Positions 34,238 through 41,865 of a stretch of 64,000 nucleotides of DNA are shown here, in pieces. The translations under genes and the position numbers were made by a program. Source of the stretch: Lacibacter cauensis (GTDB lineage: Bacteria; Bacteroidota; Bacteroidia; Chitinophagales; Chitinophagaceae). Where the stretch lies: assembly GCF_007830055.1 (NCBI RefSeq), contig NZ_VLLE01000002.1, positions 693,953 to 757,952 of the forward strand, read 5' to 3'. The notes beneath the pieces were generated by a model. That model was not told the DNA's origin, did not search any database, and saw only the letters and a program-made list of their open reading frames with translations. Position 1 is the stretch's first letter. The number at the start of each line of letters is the position of its first letter.

Positions 34238-34801
34238 TTAAAATGCAGTATCGTCTTCCTCTGTGGTTGTATCTTCCTCCTCCGCTCCTTCACTTTCTTC
34301 GCCTTCTTCACCAAAGCCTTCACCTACTGCACTCAAATCGTATTTCTCTTCCATTTCGGCCAGCTTATCGCCTACCAAACCTTTGGTACCATACTGACTT
34401 GGAGCAATGCCTTCGCTGCGAACAACACAGGGATAGGTAAGCTTTGGATTTTCTTCCTTACTTACATTGATCAGTTCTACAAGAAAAGTCCAGTTTTTAT
34501 TGAAATCGTAAATGTAAATGAACTTCTGGTTGGGCTCACGGATTTCGGTACCAACTGCAGTTTCTTCCATCAGCAAAGGTTCTGCCTTGTAGTTTTTCTC
34601 GTACTTCTCAAGCGTTATTTCACGACCCTTTTGCCAGAGATCGTTACTACGATGAAAAGTAGCTTTATGCTTATTATCGAATTCGTATGCCTTGAGAATA
34701 ATCTCGTGCAGTTCTTTAAAATTCTGCGTGTGTTTAATAGCAACATCACGGTAAATGGCATCATCTTCTTCCCAATAAATTCTGAATCGTAAAACAGCCA
34801 T
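34238..34801 (-). CDS. Plasmid pRiA4b ORF-3-like protein
   Basis: 187 residues. The core IYRDVAIKHTQNFKELHEIILKAYEFDNKHKATF and IYIYDFNKNWTFLVELI match the pRiA4b ORF-3 family (also called IS1096 TnpR-like), seen both in transposons and as a resident chromosomal gene. The C-terminal 30 residues are strongly acidic (EEGEESEGAEEEDTTTEEDD). No transposase or inverted repeats lie next to it, so here it is probably a resident gene of unknown role. A -7 box and -33 TTG at 34876-34905 are well spaced upstream. Confidence 0.72.
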   Translation of the reverse strand: MAVLRFRIYWEEDDAIYRDVAIKHTQNFKELHEIILKAYEFDNKHKATFHRSNDLWQKGREITLEKYEKNYKAEPLLMEETAVGTEIREPNQKFIYIYDFNKNWTFLVELINVSKEENPKLTYPCVVRSEGIAPSQYGTKGLVGDKLAEMEEKYDLSAVGEGFGEEGEESEGAEEEDTTTEEDDTAF

Positions 34802-34806
34802 AACGC

Positions 34807-34843
34807 AATTTGAAAATGAAGGAATTTGAAAATTTGAAAATGG
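34807..34843. repeat. TTTGAAAAT repeat in the leader
   Basis: AATTTGAAAAT occurs three times in this 37-bp leader segment (near 34807, 34823 and 34831). Similar TTTTCAAATTT strings are common in Bacteroidota intergenic DNA. It lies within the 5' leader predicted from the -7 box. Confidence 0.4.
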
Positions 34844-34875
34844 AATGCAAACAGTTCCGCATCAAAAGTCTGTTA

Positions 34876-34905
34876 CAAATGTAAATTTATTCATTCACAG
34901 GAACA
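34876..34905 (-). promoter_or_regulatory. Promoter of the pRiA4b-like gene
   Basis: TTG (34905-34903) and TACATTTG (34883-34876) on the minus strand are 19 nt apart, the standard Bacteroidota -33/-7 spacing. The -33 lies inside the 3' end of the CCA-enzyme gene. Confidence 0.55.
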
Positions 34906-36308
34906 AGATTTACTTCCCTTGCCTTTTGCAGCATGAACGCATATGCAGCTTCGTAGGTGTTTTCAATTGCTCCATCCAGAATAGCATCTTTAATGGCCGT
35001 TTTTAAATCGCCCACGATGCGTGATGGCGGCACATTGAAGGTTTGCATAATCAATTCGCCGGTAATGGGTGGTTGCCAGGTACGGATATGATCTTTTTCT
35101 TCTACCTCTTTGCAGCGCTGGCGAACCAGTTCAAAGTTTTGCAGGTAGCGTTGTACCTTCTGTTGATTTTTAGAAGTAATATCGGCGTTGCACAAGGTCA
35201 TTAATGCATCAAAGTCTTCACCTGCATCAAACAACAAACGGCGTATGGCGCTGTCCGTTATATTTTCTTTGGTGAGGCTGATGGGACGCAAATGCAGTTC
35301 TACCAACTTCTTCACAAACTTCATTTTTTCATTCGCAGGTAGTTTCAGCTGCGCAAAAATTTTCGGCACCATTCTGCCGCCCACTACTTCATGTCCATGA
35401 AATGTCCAGCCATGTCCTTTTTCAAAACGCTTGGTGGCAGGCTTGGCAATATCGTGCAGGATAGCGGCCCAACGCAACCACAGATCGTTTGTGTTTTCGG
35501 AAATGTTATCTAATACCTGTAAAGTGTGATAGAAATTGTCTTTGTGCCCTTTGCCATCAATGTATTCTGCTCCGGCAAGATCAACCATTTGTGGAAAGAA
35601 TAATTTCAGTAAACCGCTTTTGTACAAAAGATCGAAACCAACAGATGGCTTTTTACTCAACACAATTTTATTGAGTTCATCTGCAATACGTTCTTTTGAA
35701 ATGATATGCAGACGATGTGCATTTTCCATAATACCCAGCCATGTTTCTGGTACAATGCTGAAATTTAATTGCGACGCAAAACGAATGGCTCGCATCATCC
35801 GCAAAGGATCGTCGCTAAAGGTTGTGCCTGGCTCTAATGGTGTACGAATAAGTTGCAACTTCAGATCTTCTACTCCATTAAACGGATCGACCAGTGTGCC
35901 AAAATCTTCTTTGTTTAAACTGATAGCAAGGGCGTTGATGGTAAAATCTCTGCGTCGCTGATCATCTTCCAATGTGCCGGGCTCTACTTCGGGTTTGCGT
36001 GAATGTGCTGCATAACTTTCTTTGCGTGCGCCAACAAACTCAACTTCAAATCCATCTACTTTAATATTCGCTGTACCAAAGGTTTTAAAAACGGCTACCT
36101 GTGGTTGCGGCTGAAATTTCTCGGCCACAGCATGTGCCAGCGCAATACCATCACCTACACACACAAAGTCAAGATCTTTACAAGGACGTTGCAATAACTT
36201 ATCCCGCACAAAACCACCAACAAGGTAACAGGGCAATTGTAACTGTTGTGCACAACTGCCAATCAATTTTAATAATGCTAATTCCTTATCGGTACAATCA
36301 ATCATCAT
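34887..36308 (-). CDS. CCA tRNA nucleotidyltransferase with HD domain
   Basis: About 473 residues. The nucleotidyltransferase head has [27 protein letters not shown] near residue 30 (Asp pair of the active site), [14 protein letters not shown] near 118 and [18 protein letters not shown] near 160. An HD domain follows ([27 protein letters not shown] near 290). It adds or repairs the CCA end of tRNAs, needed here because neither tRNA gene in the window encodes CCA. The ATG at 36308 is used; a -7 box lies just 6 nt before it, and a TTG at 36317 falls inside that box. Confidence 0.9.
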   Translation of the reverse strand: MMIDCTDKELALLKLIGSCAQQLQLPCYLVGGFVRDKLLQRPCKDLDFVCVGDGIALAHAVAEKFQPQPQVAVFKTFGTANIKVDGFEVEFVGARKESYAAHSRKPEVEPGTLEDDQRRRDFTINALAISLNKEDFGTLVDPFNGVEDLKLQLIRTPLEPGTTFSDDPLRMMRAIRFASQLNFSIVPETWLGIMENAHRLHIISKERIADELNKIVLSKKPSVGFDLLYKSGLLKLFFPQMVDLAGAEYIDGKGHKDNFYHTLQVLDNISENTNDLWLRWAAILHDIAKPATKRFEKGHGWTFHGHEVVGGRMVPKIFAQLKLPANEKMKFVKKLVELHLRPISLTKENITDSAIRRLLFDAGEDFDALMTLCNADITSKNQQKVQRYLQNFELVRQRCKEVEEKDHIRTWQPPITGELIMQTFNVPPSRIVGDLKTAIKDAILDGAIENTYEAAYAFMLQKAREVNLVPVNE

Positions 36309-36314
36309 AAGCTG

Positions 36315-36322
36315 CAAAAGTA
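36315..36322 (-). promoter_or_regulatory. -7 box of the CCA-enzyme gene
   Basis: TACTTTTG on the minus strand, ending 6 nt before the ATG at 36308, predicts a leaderless or nearly leaderless mRNA. Confidence 0.45.
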
Positions 36323-36367
36323 AGAAAGAGAGAACAAGTACAAGAACGGGGTTTGAAGTAAGATAAG

Positions 36368-37522
36368 TTAGAATAGTTTATTGTACACTTCCATTACTTT
36401 CGCTGCTGTTGCGTTGTTGGTAAAACGTTGTGCATGTTGCCATCCTTTTTCAACCTGTTGTGCTGCAAATGCAGGATCATTTAAAATACGTTTCATCTGG
36501 GTAGCAATTTCTTCAGGACTCGTTGGATCAACATAAAACGCACCCTCGCCTCCTGCTTCGGGTAAACAGGAAACATTAGAAGTAATTACCGGAATACGGC
36601 TCCACAATGCTTCCAGCACCGGGATGCCAAAACCTTCAAACACGCTTGGATAAATCATGGCAGTTGCCATTTGATAAATAGCCGGAAAGTCTTCTGCAGA
36701 TTGAAAGCCCGGCGAGTACTTTGCAGTTTTTGTATCGGAAAGAAAAATGATCTTGTCGTCGAGTTTGTTCAACGTTACAAAGTCTTTTACTTTTTGCTTG
36801 TAATCGCCACCATTGCCAATAACAACTAATGGCAACGGATTTTCATTACCCATTAAGAGGATTGCTTTGCAAAGATTCAGCAGGTTCTTCCGTTCAATAA
36901 TAGAGCCAACGTACAGGAAATAGTGTTCGGGCAATTGGTAATGCTGGCGAATACGTTCTTTAAAATCTGTTGAATGTGTTTCACCAAATGCGGGGTTGCA
37001 ACTTTGGTAACATACATCAATTTTATCGGCCGGTGTTTGGTAAAAAGCAATGAGATCACTTTTTGTTTGTTCACTGATGGCGATGATGCGATCTGCATGT
37101 TCGCAGGCATACCTGAACTTCTTCGTGTATATTTTCCGGTCGATGGCTTTGTACTGTTCGGGGTAACGTTCATGAATTAAATCGTGCATGGTTACCACCG
37201 ATTTAATGCCGGTGCGTTTAATGTCCACAGGTATTTCATGACTGAGCCCGTGGTAGAGATCGATCTTTAATCGTTTCAGATCCGACTTCACCAAATTGCT
37301 GCGCCACAGCGACGATAATTTTTTACTAATGAATGTATGCGGCTGTACTTCCTGCACGTTCGTCAACGCATCAAAGAAAAACAGGCTGGAGGGTTTGGGA
37401 TTGAACAGGAAATATTGATGCTGCGGAAAACCGGTTGCCAGCGAACGAATCAATGTGCGACTGTAATGGCCTAAGCCCGTTTGATTGTGGTATGCCCGTT
37501 TTGCGTCGAAACCGATATTCAT
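36368..37522 (-). CDS. Family 4 (GT-B) glycosyltransferase
   Basis: 384 residues. N-terminal: [21 protein letters not shown]; central [11 protein letters not shown] and [17 protein letters not shown]-terminal [20 protein letters not shown] and the active-site motif [24 protein letters not shown], which contains the glutamates of the GT4 E-x7-E motif. It transfers a sugar from a nucleotide donor, most like mannosyltransferases of surface polysaccharides. A -7 box ends 4 nt before its ATG. It lies upstream of the CCA-enzyme gene on the same strand but has its own promoter. Confidence 0.87.
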   Translation of the reverse strand: MNIGFDAKRAYHNQTGLGHYSRTLIRSLATGFPQHQYFLFNPKPSSLFFFDALTNVQEVQPHTFISKKLSSLWRSNLVKSDLKRLKIDLYHGLSHEIPVDIKRTGIKSVVTMHDLIHERYPEQYKAIDRKIYTKKFRYACEHADRIIAISEQTKSDLIAFYQTPADKIDVCYQSCNPAFGETHSTDFKERIRQHYQLPEHYFLYVGSIIERKNLLNLCKAILLMGNENPLPLVVIGNGGDYKQKVKDFVTLNKLDDKIIFLSDTKTAKYSPGFQSAEDFPAIYQMATAMIYPSVFEGFGIPVLEALWSRIPVITSNVSCLPEAGGEGAFYVDPTSPEEIATQMKRILNDPAFAAQQVEKGWQHAQRFTNNATAAKVMEVYNKLF

Positions 37523-37526
37523 GGCG

Positions 37527-37534
37527 CAAATATA
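37527..37534 (-). promoter_or_regulatory. -7 box of the 37522 glycosyltransferase gene
   Basis: TATATTTG on the minus strand, 4 nt before the ATG, fits TAnnTTTG exactly. Confidence 0.5.
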
Positions 37535-37544
37535 AGTCGGGAGT

Positions 37545-37821
37545 GGTCAATGCTGAATGGTGAGTTGTGCATGGCTTCTCGAAGTTTTGAATTGTATGCT
37601 AATTGGCAAAGTACCTATCCCTCCTCGGAGGGGCGGCAGCAAGTTAAACATAGGCAACGATTGCAGGGGTGGGTTCCTGATGAGTAGTATTCCCGAACGT
37701 ACAAGAGCTTGCGTGGCAACAGGCGATGCTATGAAAAACCGTTGTTGGTATCAAAATATTACCTACAAATGAGTTGATAATTTTAAATGCATCCATTGAC
37801 CATTCACAATTCACTATTGAC
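37545..37821. repeat. Non-coding 326-bp gap bounded by inverted ATTGACCATTCAC-like motifs
   Basis: On the left, GTCAATGCTGAATGGTGAGT; on the right, CCATTGACCATTCACAATTC in inverted orientation, followed by CACTATTGAC. In between is the palindrome CCCTCCTCGGAGGGG (near 37619) and GCAGGGGTGGGTT (near 37661), both resembling dispersed Bacteroidota repeats. No convincing gene lies here. The right end runs into the dapD promoter region. Confidence 0.45.
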
Positions 37822-37848
37822 TATTTTCGCAGCAAATTTGAAATAACA

Positions 37849-38655
37849 ATGAAAGATTTGATTCTTGAAGCATGGAGTAACCGTGAACTTTTGAAGGATA
37901 ATAAGTACAGCGATGCTGTTCGTGCGGTGATTGAAGAAGTGGATAAAGGCCGTTTACGTACGGCTGAACCTGTAGCCGATGGCTGGCAGGTAAACGAGTG
38001 GGTGAAGCAGGCCATCCTGATGTACTTTGGTATTCAGCAAATGCAGACATGGGATGTGGAGCCGTTTGAGTTTTACGACAAAATGCTGTTGAAGAAAAAT
38101 TACAAAGATCTTGGTGTGCGTGCTGTGCCACATGCCGTAGCCCGTTATGGTGCATACCTGGCAAAGAACGTGGTATTAATGCCAAGTTATGTAAATATTG
38201 GTGCGTATGTTGATGAAGGTACCATGGTTGATACATGGGCCACTGTTGGTAGCTGTGCACAAATTGGTAAAGGCGTACACCTGAGCGGTGGTGTTGGTAT
38301 TGGTGGTGTACTGGAACCTTTGCAGGCAAGCCCGGTAATTATTGAAGATGGTGTGTTTGTTGGCAGCCGCTGTATTGTGGTAGAAGGTGTACGTGTTGAG
38401 AAAGAAGCGGTACTCGGTGCAAACGTAGTGCTGACACAATCAACAAAAATTATTGATGTAAGCGGACCTGAACCCATTGAAATGAAAGGCCGAGTTCCTG
38501 CACGTAGTGTTGTGATACCAGGTTCTTATACCAAGAAATTCCCTGCAGGTGAGTACGGTGTGGGTTGTGCATTGATCATTGGTCAACGTAAACCAAGCAC
38601 CGATTTAAAAACCAGCCTGAACGATGCGCTGCGTGATTTTAATGTAAGTGTTTAA
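37849..38655 (+). CDS. dapD: Tetrahydrodipicolinate N-succinyltransferase DapD
   Basis: 268 residues from the ATG at 37849. An N-terminal helical domain is followed by a left-handed beta-helix: LAKNVVLMPSYVNIGAYVDEGTMVDTWATVGSCAQIGKGVHLSGGVGIGGVLEPLQA, in parts, and GVRVEKEAVLGANVVLTQSTKIIDV, with the conserved loop around EPLQASPVIIEDGVFVGSRC. It transfers succinate from succinyl-CoA to tetrahydrodipicolinate in lysine and diaminopimelate synthesis for peptidoglycan. The reading frame extended to 37774 crosses a repeat and is not used. A terminator follows. Confidence 0.93.
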   Translation: MKDLILEAWSNRELLKDNKYSDAVRAVIEEVDKGRLRTAEPVADGWQVNEWVKQAILMYFGIQQMQTWDVEPFEFYDKMLLKKNYKDLGVRAVPHAVARYGAYLAKNVVLMPSYVNIGAYVDEGTMVDTWATVGSCAQIGKGVHLSGGVGIGGVLEPLQASPVIIEDGVFVGSRCIVVEGVRVEKEAVLGANVVLTQSTKIIDVSGPEPIEMKGRVPARSVVIPGSYTKKFPAGEYGVGCALIIGQRKPSTDLKTSLNDALRDFNVSV

Positions 38656-38682
38656 TACAGGTAGTTGTTTATGATCATATTC

Positions 38683-38717
38683 AAAAGTCCTGTTGTACAT
38701 CAACAGGACTTTTTTTA
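38683..38717 (+). terminator. Terminator of dapD
   Basis: AAAAGTCCTGTTG, a 5-nt TACAT loop and CAACAGGACTTTT, followed by TTTATT. It sits only 10 nt upstream of the next gene's ATG. Confidence 0.85.
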
Positions 38718-38726
38718 TTCAAGTAT

Positions 38727-39638
38727 ATGCCTAAGAAATATTCCTTATCGTTTATTGGTTTTGTGCTGACGTTTGTTGGCTCCATCATGTTTTCTACCAA
38801 AGCCATTATTGTAAAAAAAGCATTTGCCAATATTGAAATTGATGCCTTGTCGCTGCTTACGCTACGGATGTTGTTTGCGTTGCCTTTTTATATAGTGGTA
38901 CTTTTTGTTAGCAAACAAAGAAATGCCGCATTACGTGTAAAGCAATGGCTGCAGCTGATTGCAGTTGGGTTGCTTGGTTATTATGTAAGTAGTTATCTCG
39001 ATTTTGAAGGACTCCGTTATATATCGGCAGGATTGGAACGCTTGATTCTTTTCCTGTATCCCAGCTTTGTAGTGTTGATTAATGCGTTTGTGTTTCGTCA
39101 GCACATTCAAAAGAACCAACGGATAGCACTGTTGCTTACATACAGTGGCATTGGCTTGGCCTATGCAGGAGAATTTAATTTATACCATCTCGAACCCGGC
39201 TTTTTCATAGGAGGGTTGCTGATCTTTCTTTGTTCGATTACCTATGCCTTTTATATTGTTGGCAGCGGCCGTTTGATTCCATTAACCGGTGCAACCAAGT
39301 TTACATCGTACGCCATGCTTGCAGCAACGGCAGGAATTTTTATTCATTTTTTGCTGAAGCATGAAGCTTCTGCGATTGTTACCGTAGCAAAAGAGCATTG
39401 GGAGTATGGTTTGCTGCTGGGTATTATTGCCACTGTTCTGCCCTCCTATTTAATTGCGGGTGGTACCAAGCGCATTGGCAGTAACAACGTCGCCATTATT
39501 TCCAGTATCGGGCCGGTATCAACCATTTTACAGGCATGGTGGTTTTTGGGCGAAACAATTCACTGGTCGCAACTGGCAGGTACGGTACTGGTTATTGGCG
39601 GCATCCTGATACTGGGTTTAAAAAAGCAATCGGCCTGA
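38727..39638 (+). CDS. EamA (DMT superfamily) transporter
   Basis: 303 residues with ten predicted membrane spans arranged as two EamA halves. Landmarks are GSIMFSTKAIIVKKAF in span 1, LTLRMLFALPFYIVVL, and in the second half SSIGPVSTILQAWWFLGETIHWSQLAGTVLVIGGILIL with the typical E-x10-G pattern near the end. EamA proteins export metabolites such as amino acids or nucleotides; the substrate cannot be told from sequence. It lies after dapD behind a terminator and before tRNA-Leu. Confidence 0.85.
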   Translation: MPKKYSLSFIGFVLTFVGSIMFSTKAIIVKKAFANIEIDALSLLTLRMLFALPFYIVVLFVSKQRNAALRVKQWLQLIAVGLLGYYVSSYLDFEGLRYISAGLERLILFLYPSFVVLINAFVFRQHIQKNQRIALLLTYSGIGLAYAGEFNLYHLEPGFFIGGLLIFLCSITYAFYIVGSGRLIPLTGATKFTSYAMLAATAGIFIHFLLKHEASAIVTVAKEHWEYGLLLGIIATVLPSYLIAGGTKRIGSNNVAIISSIGPVSTILQAWWFLGETIHWSQLAGTVLVIGGILILGLKKQSA

Positions 39639-39676
39639 AGAATGATTTTTAATTTTTTACTTTCCTGAATCCCTTT

Positions 39677-39684
39677 TACATTTG
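39677..39684 (+). promoter_or_regulatory. -7 box of tRNA-Leu
   Basis: TACATTTG lies 11 nt before the tRNA 5' end, the right distance for a start just upstream of the mature tRNA. No TTG is at -33. Confidence 0.55.
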
Positions 39685-39695
39685 CACCCCTGAAT

Positions 39696-39779
39696 GCCCA
39701 GATGGCGAAATTGGTAGACGCACTGTGTTCAGGTCGCAGCGTCCGCAAGGATGTGCTGGTTCGAATCCAGTTCTGGGCA
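39696..39779 (+). tRNA. tRNA-Leu (CAG)
   Basis: An 84-nt class II tRNA: acceptor GCCCAGA paired with TCTGGGC, discriminator A, anticodon stem CTGTG/CGCAG with loop TTCAGGT (anticodon CAG), a long variable arm (CGTCCGCAAGGATG) and T arm CTGG-TTCGAAT-CCAG. CCA is not encoded. Confidence 0.94.
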
Positions 39780-39794
39780 CAAAATTTAACGAGC

Positions 39795-39826
39795 AGGCGA
39801 TTCTTTTAAGGATCGCCTTTTTTTTG
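39795..39826 (+). terminator. Terminator of tRNA-Leu
   Basis: AGGCGAT pairs with ATCGCCT across a short loop, followed by a run of eight T. Confidence 0.75.
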
Positions 39827-39935
39827 GTTGTCTCTTCTTAGCAGTCTCCCACTTTCATCGTACATCAATTTGCAGAAAACTGCGATACAGTTATTAGGCT
39901 TTTCACAACAATCTCAACAAACAGCGTAAAATACA

Positions 39936-39960
39936 AAGGCCCGGAATAGCTCCGGGCCTT
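39936..39960 (-). terminator. Terminator of the 40579 gene
   Basis: AAGGCCCGGA, a 5-nt loop and TCCGGGCCTT; on the minus strand the hairpin is followed by TGTATTTT. Confidence 0.7.
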
Positions 39961-39994
39961 ACCCCCATAAACCACTAAACAACAAAACAGTGTA

Positions 39995-40579
39995 CTATTT
40001 CATTGCACAGAAATAGCTCACTCTGCCTTCCATATCACATTTCAGTACAATGCGTTTATTATCTTTTGAGAGTTCAACAAAGTAATTATCTGCATCTTCA
40101 AAAGAATGTCCGAACAGGATCATGTCTGTTTGATTTTCCTGGTTATCGTCAAATAGAATAACCGCTTCTTTTGTATAGTCTTTGTATTTGGTATTGATCA
40201 ATGACTGCGCCTGAAGCGGTAAATCTGTGAATGCTTTCCTGCTTGTTATGCCAATTAGTTTACTTTCAGGATCATAAAAAGCGGATTGCTTTACTCCGTC
40301 GTTTACAAATTCCGCTACATCAAAATCGCCTTCCCGTCTCCAGGCAATAGCTGTGGTGTTTCCAAAGTCTTTAGCGAATTGTTCTTTCGACGAATAGGCA
40401 ACCTCATTATCCTGTTGCTTTCGTAAGGCAGCTTTCTCTTCTTTCATTTCATGTCGGATGCTCTTCTCCTGTGCATGCAGTTGTTTTTGATCTGCTTTTA
40501 ATACTGCTATGTTGTTTTGTGCATGGCTGCTTATTCCAACAAGTAAAATTGCTGCGGTGATTGTAATTGACTTTTTCAT
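39995..40579 (-). CDS. Secreted protein of unknown function, PepSY/BLIP-like size
   Basis: 194 residues. A signal peptide (MKKSITITAAILLVGISSHAQ) is followed by a Lys/Gln/Glu-rich coiled-coil-like segment (residues about 25-60, LKADQKQLHAQEKSIRHEMKEEKAALRKQQDN in parts) and a compact C-terminal domain of alternating strands (FGNTTAIAWRREGDFDVAEF, YFVELSKDNKRIVLKC). The C-terminal domain resembles beta-lactamase-inhibitor-like PepSY domains in length and pattern, but this is uncertain. It is likely periplasmic. Confidence 0.65.
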   Translation of the reverse strand: MKKSITITAAILLVGISSHAQNNIAVLKADQKQLHAQEKSIRHEMKEEKAALRKQQDNEVAYSSKEQFAKDFGNTTAIAWRREGDFDVAEFVNDGVKQSAFYDPESKLIGITSRKAFTDLPLQAQSLINTKYKDYTKEAVILFDDNQENQTDMILFGHSFEDADNYFVELSKDNKRIVLKCDMEGRVSYFCAMK

Positions 40580-40758
40580 TTTCTTTTTTTTGATGAATGA
40601 ATTGATAGCAACTGTTCTCAGCCTGATTTTGTTTTACCGGCCTGGTATCTGTTCTCTTTAACGCCAACCCCATTTGTTCACAAGCGATACCGGCGTTACC
40701 GGTTTGCTGCACAACACTCCGCACTTCATGATGCGGAGCGTTGCAACAGCATATTGCA

Positions 40759-41148
40759 TTAACTATGCTTTTTATTTTCTTTATACCTTTTGTCGGGTGT
40801 ACCGTCTTTTTTTGCATGCTGCAAAGCGGTATGGCCTGCCATGTTACTGTTTGCTTTTGTTTGCATGGTTGTTGACGAACTTGTTTTTTTTACTGCGGTG
40901 TTTGTGTTTTTTGCCGCTGCAGTGGAAGTTGTTATCGGCTGCTTTCTCTCTTCTTTTTTAACGGTTGCTGTAACAACAGGCTTTTGCGTAGCAACGGCGG
41001 CAGACGATTGTGTTTGTTTTTTGGATGCTGCAGTTTTAGTGAGCTGCATTTTTGCATCTTTAGTTTTTGACTGATTAGTTGTTGTTTGTGCAACCGCAGC
41101 TGCACTGATACCCAACAGGGTAATTGCTGCAAGAATTAACTTTTTCAT
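40759..41148 (-). CDS. Secreted Lys/Thr/Ala-rich protein
   Basis: 129 residues. A signal peptide (MKKLILAAITLLGISAAAVAQ) is followed by about 75 residues made mostly of Thr, Lys, Ala, Ser and Gln, so disordered and basic. The C-terminus AKKDGTPDKRYKENKKHS carries the short 'GTPDKRYKEN' motif I recognise from many small exported Bacteroidota proteins. Function unknown. A -6 T-rich stretch precedes the ATG. It could bind an acidic surface polymer or DNA, but nothing shows this. Confidence 0.65.
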   Translation of the reverse strand: MKKLILAAITLLGISAAAVAQTTTNQSKTKDAKMQLTKTAASKKQTQSSAAVATQKPVVTATVKKEERKQPITTSTAAAKNTNTAVKKTSSSTTMQTKANSNMAGHTALQHAKKDGTPDKRYKENKKHS

Positions 41149-41159
41149 TTTTTTAAATT

Positions 41160-41684
41160 TTAGTTGAACATATATGATTGATAAAACTTCTCTTCAGTTT
41201 CATTAGTAAACATTGGCAGATTGAATTTAACTTCAGATTCGCCAAGCCAAACATCGTAGAGGTAGCCCGTAATTCGCCAATCGTTCCGATGTGCCTTGTT
41301 CTTGCTGCCGGGTTTACTAAGCAGCATCACACCGGTGCAACAACTCGTCAGTCCGTTTTTTGTGATGTTGCCTTCTACTGCTATCACAAGCCCGGCCGGA
41401 GAAAGTCTATTCAACTGTACGGGACTTGTACAATCCATCTGTGCATCAATAACCACCCAATCTGCATAACCATTATGCGAACCTGCTTCCTTTTGTTTTA
41501 CACCGCTGTTGATGTATGTTCTGCAACCCTTCAAACTAAACCGTCCGGTTTCGAAATCAATCAACACATCCAGCAAGGGCAAGTGCTCCTGAAACAAAAT
41601 GCCTGCTGCTTTCCAACCGGCTGTTACTGAAATTGCCGCAGGAACAGTACATGCATAAGAGTAAAGTGTTGTTTGCTGATTCAT
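41160..41684 (-). CDS. Hypothetical protein
   Basis: 174 residues, no signal peptide and no membrane segment. It is beta-rich in appearance (LPLLDVLIDFETGRFSLKGCRTYINSG, LSPAGLVIAVEGNITKNGLTSC) with three Cys in the second half. No family was recognised. It lies 11 bp upstream of the Lys/Thr-rich secreted protein on the same strand, so the two are probably cotranscribed. A terminator lies between it and the large fusion gene. Confidence 0.6.
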   Translation of the reverse strand: MNQQTTLYSYACTVPAAISVTAGWKAAGILFQEHLPLLDVLIDFETGRFSLKGCRTYINSGVKQKEAGSHNGYADWVVIDAQMDCTSPVQLNRLSPAGLVIAVEGNITKNGLTSCCTGVMLLSKPGSKNKAHRNDWRITGYLYDVWLGESEVKFNLPMFTNETEEKFYQSYMFN

Positions 41685-41821
41685 GTAATTTGCGTTTTGT
41701 TGATATAAACCTACAACTGTATTTACCGTGTGCGAATCGCAAATAGACCATCAGGCAAAACCTGTCGATGAAAACAATAAAACAAAAGTTGATCTTTAGA
41801 TCAATCACATTTCACTTAATA

Positions 41822-41842
41822 AAAAAGCAGCTTTACAGCTGC
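41822..41842 (-). terminator. Terminator of the GH18/NodB/GT2 fusion gene
   Basis: On the minus strand GGCAGCT pairs with AGCTGC across a short loop and runs into TTTTTTATT. It lies 24 bp after the gene's stop. Confidence 0.6.
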
Positions 41843-41865
41843 CTCTCATTGTATAAAAGTGGGTA

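Noticed and set aside
34238-34801. Transposon-borne pRiA4b ORF-3 gene
   Set aside because: No transposase or inverted repeats flank it and it has its own promoter, so it is treated as a resident gene.
37557-37772. Plus-strand frame of 71 codons between the glycosyltransferase and dapD
   Set aside because: It falls in a repeat-bounded gap and reads through palindromes; no homologous protein is recognised.
41178-41630. 150-codon plus-strand frame
   Set aside because: It is antisense to a minus-strand gene with better coding pattern and has no features of its own.
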